Source: Chitinophagaceae bacterium UBA4857 (GTDB lineage: Bacteria > Bacteroidota > Bacteroidia > Chitinophagales > Chitinophagaceae). From it: a stretch of DNA of 51,943 nucleotides. The position numbers were made by a program, and so were the translations under genes. Location of the stretch: positions 30,144-82,086 of the forward strand of contig DHEF01000034.1 in NCBI GenBank assembly GCA_002399735.1, in the 5' to 3' direction. The notes under the pieces were generated by a model. The model saw nothing but the letters and a program-made list of their open reading frames with translations. It was not told where the DNA came from and did no database searches. Shown here piece by piece: positions 7,689 through 15,787 of the stretch; the stretch's first letter is position 1; every line of letters starts with the position of its first letter.

Positions 7689-8843
7689 ATGATAAAAAAA
7701 ATTACATCCTTAGCATTAATAGCTGCCATACTATTAACTGCCTGTAACAATAACACCAACGAGCCAACAGCCACTGGTGATGCCGCTGAAAAGCAAGCCC
7801 ACAAACCCATTGCAGAAATTTTTTACGGTTTACATGGTGCCGATACTATTACCCGTTACACACTTACCAACGCAAATAATGTACAGGTAAGCATTATAAA
7901 CTACGGTGGTACTATTACCGATATTATTACGCCTGATAAAGAAGGTAAAAGCGGAAATGTAGTTTTAGGTTTTGATTCATTAAGTGGTTTTACACAAAAA
8001 GGAAATCCGTTTTTTGGTGCCTTAATTGGTCGCTTTGGTAACCGTATTGCTAATGCAAAATTCAGTTTAAACGGACAGGAATATAAATTAGCTGCTAACG
8101 ACAATGGTAATACGTTGCACGGTGGTGCAAAAGGTTATGATAAAGTTGTTTGGACGGCCACTAAACAACCGGGCGACAGTTCATTATTATTAACCTACCT
8201 AAGTAAAGATGGTGAAGAAGGTTATCCGGGTAATGTAAATATTCAGGTAACTTATACTTTAACCAACAATAACGAGGTTAAAATAGACTATACCGCAACT
8301 ACTGATAAAGCAACGCCTTTAAACCTTACCAATCATGCTTACTTTAATTTATCGGCAGGTAGAGACGCAACTATATTAAACCATCATTTATGGATTAATG
8401 CTGATAGCTACACTGCGGTAAATGATAAATTAATTCCAACAGGCGATTTAACTCCGGTAAAAGGCAATGGTATGGATTTTACCACGGCTAAATTAATAGG
8501 CAGAGATATTGCTCAAATTGCAGGCGGTTACGATCATAACTGGGTATTAAATAAAAAAGGAAATAACCTGGAAAAAATTGCTGAACTATCGGATAGTGTT
8601 AGTGGTCGTAAAATGGAAGTTTGGACAACCGAACCTGGCATACAATTTTACTCAGGCAACTTTTTAGATGGTACATTAACCAATACCCGTGGTGGTGTTA
8701 AGTATGTAAAACATGCAGGTTTGTGTTTAGAAACACAACACTTTCCTGATAGTCCTAACCAACCTAATTTCCCCAACACCATTTTACAACCGGGAGAAAC
8801 TTACAAACAAACTACTATCTATAAATTTGATGTAGTTAAATAA
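7689..8843 (+). CDS. galM: Aldose 1-epimerase (mutarotase), lipoprotein
   Basis: A 384-residue GalM-family enzyme that interconverts alpha and beta anomers of sugars. The N-terminus is a lipoprotein signal with lipobox LTAC (Cys19), so it acts on the periplasmic side or outer membrane. Catalytic His lies in LTNHAYFNL and Glu in GLCLETQHFPDSPNQPNFP. The ATG at 7689 is chosen over the TTG at 7683 because it gives a clean signal peptide. It is 38 bp upstream of araA, so it probably prepares arabinose anomers for uptake or for AraA. Confidence 0.92.
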   Translation: MIKKITSLALIAAILLTACNNNTNEPTATGDAAEKQAHKPIAEIFYGLHGADTITRYTLTNANNVQVSIINYGGTITDIITPDKEGKSGNVVLGFDSLSGFTQKGNPFFGALIGRFGNRIANAKFSLNGQEYKLAANDNGNTLHGGAKGYDKVVWTATKQPGDSSLLLTYLSKDGEEGYPGNVNIQVTYTLTNNNEVKIDYTATTDKATPLNLTNHAYFNLSAGRDATILNHHLWINADSYTAVNDKLIPTGDLTPVKGNGMDFTTAKLIGRDIAQIAGGYDHNWVLNKKGNNLEKIAELSDSVSGRKMEVWTTEPGIQFYSGNFLDGTLTNTRGGVKYVKHAGLCLETQHFPDSPNQPNFPNTILQPGETYKQTTIYKFDVVK

Positions 8844-8881
8844 ACAAAAAGAAAGGTCACACATATATAAACAGAAAAATA

Positions 8882-10375
8882 ATGCAAAAACATTTTAACG
8901 AACTGGAGCTGTGGTTTATAACCGGTAGTCAAAATTTATACGGTGAAGAAACTTTAAAACAAGTTGCCAATAACTCACAAACCATAACAAAGGCTTTACA
9001 CGAGTCAGCAGATATGCCGATAAACATTGTGTTTAAGCCAATTGCTAAATCAACAGAAGAAATTACAGCACTTTGTGCTGAAGCTAATAACAGTACAAAA
9101 TGTATTGGTATCATTACCTGGATGCATACATTTTCTCCTGCTAAAATGTGGATCAATGGTTTAAAGAAATTACAAAAACCATTGTTGCATTTACATACAC
9201 AATTTAACCGTGATATTCCATGGAGCGATATTGATATGGACTTCATGAACCTGAACCAGTCGGCACATGGCGACCGTGAGTTTGGTTTTATGGTATCACG
9301 TATGCGTTTAGAAAGAAAAGTAGTGGTTGGCCATTGGCAAGACCCAAAAGTAATTTTACAAATTGCAAAATGGGCTCGTGTAGCCGCCGGTTGGAACGAT
9401 TGGCAAACCGGACGTTTTGTTCGCTTTGGCGACAATATGCGTTACGTTGCGGTTACTGATGGTGATAAAGTAGAAGCTGAATTAAAATTTGGCTTTTCTT
9501 GCAACACCCATGGCATTGGCGATTTAGTTAGCGTAATAAAACAAACTACCGATGCTGAAATTGATACCTTAATTCAAGAGTATGAAGATAGCTACCGTGT
9601 AATGGAAAGTTTGCGTAAAGGTGGTAATCAACACAGCTCCTTACGTGAAGCTGCCCGTATTGAAATAGGTATGCGTCGTTTTTTACAGGATGGTAATTAC
9701 AAAGGTTTTTCTGATACGTTTGAAGACCTGTATGGTATGGAACAATTACCGGGCATTGCCGTACAACGTTTAATGAACGAAGGTTATGGTTTTGCAGGCG
9801 AAGGCGATTGGAAAACTGCTGCCTTAGTACGTGCCATGAAAGTAATGGCAACAGGTTTACAAGGTGGTAACTCGTTTATGGAAGATTATACTTACCACTT
9901 TGAACCAAATGACGAAATGGTATTAGGTTCGCACATGCTGGAAATCTGTCCAAGTATTGCCGATAATAAACCTTCTTGCGAAATACATCCTTTAGGTATT
10001 GGTGGCAAAGCCGATCCGGTACGTTTGGTATTTAATGTAGCCGGTGGTGCAGCTTTAAATGCATCGTTAATTGATATGGGCAACCGTTTCCGTTTATTGG
10101 TTAATACCGTTACCGCTGTTTCTCCAAAAAGAGATTTGCCTAAACTACCTGTAGCAAGAGTATTATGGAAACCACATCCTAATTTAAACGATGCTTTAGC
10201 AGCATGGATTTATGCCGGTGGTGCACATCATACAGGTTACAGCCAAAATCTTACTGCCGATCAGTTTGAAGATTTTGCAGCTATGGCCGGTATTGAGTAC
10301 GTACAAATTGATAACACCACTCGTTTATCCGAATTAAAAAATCAATTACGCTGGAGCGAAGTTTATTACAAATAA
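8882..10375 (+). CDS. araA: L-arabinose isomerase
   Basis: A 497-residue isomerase converting L-arabinose to L-ribulose, the first intracellular step of the pathway encoded by araB and araD. The start ELWFITGSQNLYGEETL is diagnostic of the family, and FMEDYTYHFEPNDEMVLGSH and GGAHHTGYS carry the metal and active-site residues. It follows galM by 38 bp and is closed by a clear terminator. Unlike in many relatives, it is separated from araBD by galM and a repeat-filled gap. No arabinose transporter is encoded in the window. Confidence 0.97.
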   Translation: MQKHFNELELWFITGSQNLYGEETLKQVANNSQTITKALHESADMPINIVFKPIAKSTEEITALCAEANNSTKCIGIITWMHTFSPAKMWINGLKKLQKPLLHLHTQFNRDIPWSDIDMDFMNLNQSAHGDREFGFMVSRMRLERKVVVGHWQDPKVILQIAKWARVAAGWNDWQTGRFVRFGDNMRYVAVTDGDKVEAELKFGFSCNTHGIGDLVSVIKQTTDAEIDTLIQEYEDSYRVMESLRKGGNQHSSLREAARIEIGMRRFLQDGNYKGFSDTFEDLYGMEQLPGIAVQRLMNEGYGFAGEGDWKTAALVRAMKVMATGLQGGNSFMEDYTYHFEPNDEMVLGSHMLEICPSIADNKPSCEIHPLGIGGKADPVRLVFNVAGGAALNASLIDMGNRFRLLVNTVTAVSPKRDLPKLPVARVLWKPHPNLNDALAAWIYAGGAHHTGYSQNLTADQFEDFAAMAGIEYVQIDNTTRLSELKNQLRWSEVYYK

Positions 10376-10399
10376 AATTACTCAGGCATAAATATATAC

Positions 10400-10434
10400 G
10401 AGGCTGTCATCAAAATTAGACAGCCTCTTTTTAT
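10400..10434 (+). terminator. Intrinsic terminator after araA
   Basis: GAGGCTGTC, a 10-base loop, GACAGCCTC, then TTTTTATTT. It closes the galM-araA transcript. Confidence 0.9.
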
Positions 10435-10452
10435 TTCAGTCATTTGAAATCT

Positions 10453-10460
10453 TATATTTG
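10453..10460 (+). promoter_or_regulatory. -7 element of the DUF885 gene
   Basis: TATATTTG matches TAnnTTTG and predicts a transcript start near 10467, between an upstream in-frame start and the ATG at 10480. It therefore supports 10480 as the true start. No TTTG is seen at -33. Confidence 0.5.
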
Positions 10461-10479
10461 TTTACCTCAAACTATAAAC

Positions 10480-12237
10480 ATGAAAAAAAATTATAGCATT
10501 CTGCTAGGTCTCTTGTTCTTCAGCCTCACCATTTTTGCCCAAAACAATACCGATAAACTATACCAACAAACCAGCGAAATACATGACATCATGGTTAGGT
10601 ATAATGCCGATAAAGGAAGCATTACCAGATTTTATGGTGTTAGCAGGGGCGAATGGGGTCGTGGTGGCGGAGGCGGTTATAATATACCGGAACGCAGAGA
10701 ACGTTTACAAACTTTAATTACTACTTACTTAAAGGAATTAGACAAAACCGATTTTGACAAAACCAGCATAAACGGTAAAGCAGATTTTATTTTGTTTAAG
10801 AGCAAACTGGAAGATGAGCAATACCAGTTAAATCAGGAAGCACAATTATACAAACAGGTAACAAAATACCTTGGTTTTTCCGATAGAATTTTTGCTTTGG
10901 AAAAACCACGCAGAAGAGGTATTTCCGTAAAAGGTGAAGAAGTAGCCAAAGAAATGAACAGCATTATTAAGGATGTAGAGAAAGCTGCTGAGGTTTTAAA
11001 AAAAGAACCGGATATAGAATTATCCCAAGCACAAATGGCAAGCGCTGCTGTTAAGGCATTACAAGGTGTATTAAAAAATTACTTTGATTTTTATAATGGT
11101 TACGACCCAATGTTTACATGGTGGGTACCAAAAACATATACTGAGCTTGATGCACAGTTAAATAAATACGCCGAAGCATTAGCCAAAAAAAGAAAACAAG
11201 TAAGCTCACAAAAAGATGATGGCAGTGGTATTATTGGCAACCCTATTGGCCGTGATGAATTAATTCGTCAATTGAAATTGGAGTTTATTCCCTACTCACC
11301 TGAAGAATTAGTTGATATTGCCAACAAAGAATTTGCCTGGTGCGATGCAGAATTATTAAAAGCATCTAAAGAAATGGGCTTTGGTACCGATTGGCGTGCT
11401 GCACAGGAAAAAGTAAAAAACAGTTATGTAGCACCGGGTCAACAACCGGAAGCTATGTTAGATTTATACAACCAATCCGTAGCATTTTTAAAGAAACATG
11501 ATTTACTTACCATACCTGCATTGGCCGAAGAAAGCTGGCGCATTTACATGATGAGCCCGGAAAGACAATTAGTAAGTCCCTTCTTTTTAGGTGGAGAATC
11601 GTTGATTGTTTCTTATCCCACTAACACCATGTCATACGAAGATAAGTTGATGAGCATGCGTGGTAACAACCCACATTTTTCCCGTGCTACGGTGCATCAT
11701 GAATTAATAGCAGGTCATCACTTACAAGGTTACATGAACAACCGTGCAAAAACTTACCGCAATTTTAGAACACCATTTTGGATAGAAGGCAATGCCTTGT
11801 ACTGGGAGTTGGTATTATGGGACATGAATTTCCCTCGTTCGCCTGAAGACCGCATTGGCATGTTGTTCTGGCGTATGCACCGTTGTGCCCGTATTATTTT
11901 TTCGCTTAACTATCATTTAAACAAATGGACTCCGCAACAATGTATCGATTTTTTAGTAGATCGTGTTGGACATGAAAGAGCGAATGCCGAAGGCGAAGTT
12001 CGTCGCTCTTTTACCGGTGGTTACGGACCATTGTACCAAATTGCTTACATGATTGGTGGTTTACAATTTTATGCGTTAAAAAAAGAACTGGTAGACACTA
12101 AAAAAATGACATACAAACAATACCACGATGCTATTTTAAAAGAAAATAATATTCCTATCGAAATGTTACGTGCCATTTTAACCAACCAGCCATTGAAAAA
12201 GAATTTCACTACCAACTGGCGGTTTTATGGTAAATAA
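10480..12237 (+). CDS. Secreted DUF885-family predicted metallopeptidase
   Basis: A 585-residue protein with a Sec signal peptide ending near SLTIFAQ (residue 21). The C-terminal half has HHELIAGHHLQGYMNNR (around residues 405-421), the family's zinc-binding-like HExxxGHH motif, and FWIEGNALYWE, which may supply the third ligand. The family is gluzincin-like by structure but its substrates are largely unknown. It stands alone between two terminators, upstream of the AraC paralogue and two peptidases. The Gly-rich loop near residue 60 is low complexity. Confidence 0.8.
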   Translation: MKKNYSILLGLLFFSLTIFAQNNTDKLYQQTSEIHDIMVRYNADKGSITRFYGVSRGEWGRGGGGGYNIPERRERLQTLITTYLKELDKTDFDKTSINGKADFILFKSKLEDEQYQLNQEAQLYKQVTKYLGFSDRIFALEKPRRRGISVKGEEVAKEMNSIIKDVEKAAEVLKKEPDIELSQAQMASAAVKALQGVLKNYFDFYNGYDPMFTWWVPKTYTELDAQLNKYAEALAKKRKQVSSQKDDGSGIIGNPIGRDELIRQLKLEFIPYSPEELVDIANKEFAWCDAELLKASKEMGFGTDWRAAQEKVKNSYVAPGQQPEAMLDLYNQSVAFLKKHDLLTIPALAEESWRIYMMSPERQLVSPFFLGGESLIVSYPTNTMSYEDKLMSMRGNNPHFSRATVHHELIAGHHLQGYMNNRAKTYRNFRTPFWIEGNALYWELVLWDMNFPRSPEDRIGMLFWRMHRCARIIFSLNYHLNKWTPQQCIDFLVDRVGHERANAEGEVRRSFTGGYGPLYQIAYMIGGLQFYALKKELVDTKKMTYKQYHDAILKENNIPIEMLRAILTNQPLKKNFTTNWRFYGK

Positions 12238-12304
12238 GTACCGTAATCTTATTCCGGCTTTTATTATGTCAATATCGGTACAGTAAAAGTCAAATATCAT
12301 ACAT

Positions 12305-12360
12305 AGCAATACCTGTAGTAAGCATAGCTTTGAAATGTTACAATAGGTATTGCTTTTTTT
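12305..12360 (+). terminator. Intrinsic terminator after the DUF885 gene
   Basis: AGCAATACCT and AGGTATTGCT form a 10-bp stem, followed by seven T. It ends the DUF885 transcript 68 bases past the stop codon. Confidence 0.8.
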
Positions 12361-12442
12361 ATGCAAAAATTACAGGTTGTATTGTGTGATTGAATATGTT
12401 TTTTGCATACCCAAATTTTCATTTTCTCATAGCGTATAGTGT

Positions 12443-12473
12443 AAGCAGTGCTTTTCCAGGTACTGCTTTTTAT
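12443..12473 (+). terminator. Second possible terminator
   Basis: AAGCAGT, a 12-base loop, ACTGCTT then TTTATTTATT. The short stem just before repeat D could be a back-up terminator or part of the repeat region. Confidence 0.4.
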
Positions 12474-12478
12474 TTATT

Positions 12479-12691
12479 GGGGGGTGCCCCTACGGGTCGG
12501 GCTTTACGCTATTACTCCGGCACAATGTAAGGTATAGGGCACAGGCTTTAAGGTTAAAAGTTTATTGGAAAGTAAGCATCACTCCTTTCCCCTTATACCT
12601 TACGCCTTTCAACAGCCCTCACAGGGGTAACCGCTGCAACGGCGAAGCCCTCATTGACGCTAATAACAATGAGGTCAATACTCCCTCACCC
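12479..12691 (+). repeat. Hairpin-bearing repeat D, copy 2, with longer inserts
   Basis: The frame is that of 7349-7442 but the inserts differ. A hairpin with arms GTAAGGTATA (12527-12536) and TATACCTTAC (12593-12602) replaces the short one, and a second hairpin, CCTCATTG (12649-12656) and CAATGAGG (12667-12674), interrupts the right end between CTGCAA and TCCCTCACCC. The rest of the 573-bp gap to the regulator gene (12692-12810) is AT-rich and featureless. Confidence 0.65.
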
Positions 12692-12810
12692 ATTATATAC
12701 CTTAATGCATTATACACTATCTCAAACCCTAAACCTTATAACTTTTATCCCTAAAAGTATAAGCGGCAACAAAAAGTAAATAATAATAAATAAATTGCAT
12801 ACCGGCACAC

Positions 12811-13689
12811 ATGAAAGTAGTACAATTTACCATACCGGTTTCACGAGATAATACTGTGGTAGCACAGCAGGAAACATTACCACATTTTTATAATTACCTG
12901 CATCGCCATAACGAGGTACAATTAACCTGGATTATTGATGGCAACGGCACGCTAATAGCCGGTAATTACATGCAGGCTTTTCATTCCGGCGATATTTATA
13001 TTATAGGTTCTAACCAACCGCATATATTTAAAAACGACGCCAGCTATTTTGAAAAGAAAAGTAAAAAAACAATTACTGCGTTAACCATATTTTTTAATCC
13101 GGTAGGGCCGTTAAAAAATTTATTGTTACTACCCGAAATGGATACGGTTAATAAATTTGTAATGGCCATGCACACTGGTATGCAAGTACCGGTAGATAAG
13201 CAAAATATGGTTGCAGCCGCCATGCAAAAAGTGTACGACAGTAAACAATCTAACCGCATTAGCAGTTTTATTGATTTATTACACCAACTGGCAGAAATTA
13301 CTGATATTGAAATACTATCCACCATTCGCACCGACCATCATTTTACAGAACAGGAAGGTTTACGTATGAATGATGTGTATCAATACACAATGGATAATTA
13401 TGCCGCGGAAATTAATTTAAAAAAAGTAGCATCCATTGCGCATTTAACGCCCCAGGCATTTTGCCGGTATTTTAAAAAACATACCCGTAAAACATATATT
13501 ACTTTTTTAAATGAAATAAGAATTAACGCTGCATCTAAGAAACTTATTTCCGGTAATTATGATTCAATAGCCACACTTGCTTACGATGCAGGCTTTAGTA
13601 GCATAGTAAGTTTTAACCGTGTTTTTAAAAAAAATACGGGTATGTCGCCAAGGCAGTACCAGAAGGAATATGCACAAAAAACCGGATGA
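12811..13689 (+). CDS. AraC-family transcriptional regulator, paralogue of the one at 2974-3855
   Basis: A 292-residue protein with the same layout as the first AraC: a cupin sensor containing LHRHNEVQLTWIIDGNGTL and a C-terminal HTH containing HLTPQAFCRYFKKHTRKTY. It points towards the M1 and DPP IV-like peptidase genes 386 bp downstream and may control them. Sequence closeness to the other regulator suggests related ligands. The target and ligand are inferred only from position and paralogy. Confidence 0.87.
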   Translation: MKVVQFTIPVSRDNTVVAQQETLPHFYNYLHRHNEVQLTWIIDGNGTLIAGNYMQAFHSGDIYIIGSNQPHIFKNDASYFEKKSKKTITALTIFFNPVGPLKNLLLLPEMDTVNKFVMAMHTGMQVPVDKQNMVAAAMQKVYDSKQSNRISSFIDLLHQLAEITDIEILSTIRTDHHFTEQEGLRMNDVYQYTMDNYAAEINLKKVASIAHLTPQAFCRYFKKHTRKTYITFLNEIRINAASKKLISGNYDSIATLAYDAGFSSIVSFNRVFKKNTGMSPRQYQKEYAQKTG

Positions 13690-13820
13690 GACAATAATTT
13701 GACAATTAGATAATTTGAAAATGATAGCGCCTCAGTCCATGTCTCACGAAGCGAAATAAGAAAAGATAAATTTTAAAGTCGAGTCCTATAGAAAGACTCG
13801 GTTAAGAAAAAGAAAACCTG

Positions 13821-13941
13821 CACAATGCCCAATAGAATTACCGGACGTACAAGTGATAGTCTTTAATTCATTTCCACTGAAAATAAATTAAATCCCGATC
13901 CTATCGGATCACAACAGACGATGATAGTAGTACTGCTGCTG
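13821..13941 (+). repeat. Most complete copy of the dispersed intergenic repeat
   Basis: It runs from CACAATGCCCAATAGAATTA through a near-palindrome (TTTAATTCATTTCCA / AAATAAATTAAAT) and CCCGATCCTATCGGATC to GACGATGATAGTAGTACTGC. It joins both sequences found separately at the two window ends. In the same 386-bp gap a small hairpin, CGAGTC (13780-13785) and GACTCG (13795-13800), lies upstream; ACAGGTT at 14012-14018 resembles the proposed AraC half-site. Confidence 0.8.
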
Positions 13942-14075
13942 GGTTCATGAAAAACAACCTTTACTAAACCTTACCTGAGTTAATTATTGGCTAATACAAG
14001 ATAATATTTGACAGGTTGCCCAGATGAAGAAAAGATACATTTGACAATATCTAACAGTTTTTATACATACATTTT

Positions 14076-15761
14076 ATGGTTACAAAATTTATTTCGCTCT
14101 GTTTAACCGCCTTACTATTGTCATTAGGATTAGTGGCACAAAATAGTACAACATTTACCCGTGCTGATACTTTACGCGGCAGCTTGTTACCAACCCGTAC
14201 CTGGTGGGATGTACAACATTATGACCTAACAGTTAAGCCGGATTACAACAGCAAAACTATTATTGGTAAAAATATTATCAGTTATAAAGTTGTACAGCCA
14301 TCGGCCGGTAAAACCATGCAGATTGATTTGCAAAATCCATTACAGATTGACAGTATTATTTTAAATGGTAAAAATAGTTTGCCATTTAAAAAAGATGGAA
14401 ATGCATGGCATGTAACGGTGCCCAATCAAATGGTAAACAGTACGCATACTATTGCTATTTATTATCAGGGAAAAGTGCATGAAGCCATACGGCCCCCCTG
14501 GGATGGTGGATGGATTTGGGCCAAAGATTCATTAGGCCGCCCATGGATGACGGTGGCTTGTCAGGGTTTGGGGGCATCTATCTGGTTTCCTTGTAAAGAT
14601 CATCAAAGTGATGAACCAAACAAAGGTGCAAGGCTGACGATGATTGTACCTGATACCTTGGTGGCGATTGGTAATGGTCGTTTACAATCGAAAAAGAACA
14701 ATGGCGATGGTACGGCAACTTTTATTTGGGCTGTAAACAATCCGATTAATAACTATTGCATTATACCATACATTGGCAAGTACGAAAGTTTTACAGAAAA
14801 ATATAATGGTGAAAAAGGTGTGCTTGACCTGACTTATTGGGTATTGGATTATAACAAAAACATTGGGAAAAGTTATTTACCAAAAGAAGTACACAATACC
14901 TTAAAAGCATTTGAACACTGGTTTGGCCCCTACCCGTTTTATGAAGATGGTTTTCAAATGATAGAAACATCGCATACCGGTATGGAACATCAAAGTGCTG
15001 TATCGTACGGTAACTGGTTTAAGCCGGGCTACCGTGGCCGTGATGGTAGTGGTACAGGTTGGGGTATGAAATGGGATTTTATTGTGATACACGAAAGTGG
15101 CCATGAGTGGTTTGGTAATAATATTACTACGGTTGATTTAGCTGATATGTGGGTGCATGAAGGTTTTACCAATTACAGCGAAACTTTGTTTGTAGAATAT
15201 CACTTTGGAAAAGATGCGGGTAATGAATATAACCGTGGTGTACGTAATGGTATACGCAACGACAAAACAGTTATTCCTGCGTATAATGTAAATGCACAAG
15301 GCAGTGGCGACATGTACCCGAAACCTAGTAATATGTTACACAGCATAAGACATGGTTTAAATGACGATGTATTATTCCGTAATATTTTAAGAGGGTTGAA
15401 TAAAGATTTTTATCACCAGATGGTAACCAGTAGACAGATAGAAAATTATATCAATCAGAAAACTAAATTTAACTACAACAAAGTATTTGACCAGTATTTA
15501 CGTACCACACAAATACCCAGTTTTGAGTTTTATGTAGCGGCTGATAAAAAATCGGTTACTTACCGTTATACTACTTGTGTAAAGGGCTTTAATTTACCCA
15601 TTACTTTAACTGATAAAGAAAATACATTAAAACTATTACCAACCGATAATTGGAAAACAACAAAAATTTCTACTGCTCAGGCTAATTTGTTAACGGTTAA
15701 AGACATTGATTTTATGTATTATGTTAAACCGGTTTTATTAACTGAAGTGCCATCTAAGTAA
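14076..15761 (+). CDS. Secreted M1-family metallopeptidase (aminopeptidase)
   Basis: A 561-residue zinc aminopeptidase of the M1 (gluzincin) family with an N-terminal signal peptide ending near LVAQ. The zinc site is HESGHEWFGN near residues 338-347 with the third ligand in WVHEGFTNYSE. GMEHQSAVSYG replaces the usual GAMEN exopeptidase motif. It probably removes N-terminal residues from peptides in the periplasm or outside. It is shorter than full M1 enzymes, which have a C-terminal helical domain. The gene is 26 bp upstream of a DPP IV-like peptidase, so both likely form one operon. Confidence 0.92.
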   Translation: MVTKFISLCLTALLLSLGLVAQNSTTFTRADTLRGSLLPTRTWWDVQHYDLTVKPDYNSKTIIGKNIISYKVVQPSAGKTMQIDLQNPLQIDSIILNGKNSLPFKKDGNAWHVTVPNQMVNSTHTIAIYYQGKVHEAIRPPWDGGWIWAKDSLGRPWMTVACQGLGASIWFPCKDHQSDEPNKGARLTMIVPDTLVAIGNGRLQSKKNNGDGTATFIWAVNNPINNYCIIPYIGKYESFTEKYNGEKGVLDLTYWVLDYNKNIGKSYLPKEVHNTLKAFEHWFGPYPFYEDGFQMIETSHTGMEHQSAVSYGNWFKPGYRGRDGSGTGWGMKWDFIVIHESGHEWFGNNITTVDLADMWVHEGFTNYSETLFVEYHFGKDAGNEYNRGVRNGIRNDKTVIPAYNVNAQGSGDMYPKPSNMLHSIRHGLNDDVLFRNILRGLNKDFYHQMVTSRQIENYINQKTKFNYNKVFDQYLRTTQIPSFEFYVAADKKSVTYRYTTCVKGFNLPITLTDKENTLKLLPTDNWKTTKISTAQANLLTVKDIDFMYYVKPVLLTEVPSK

Positions 15762-15787
15762 ATATTTTAACAACACAATATACGATC

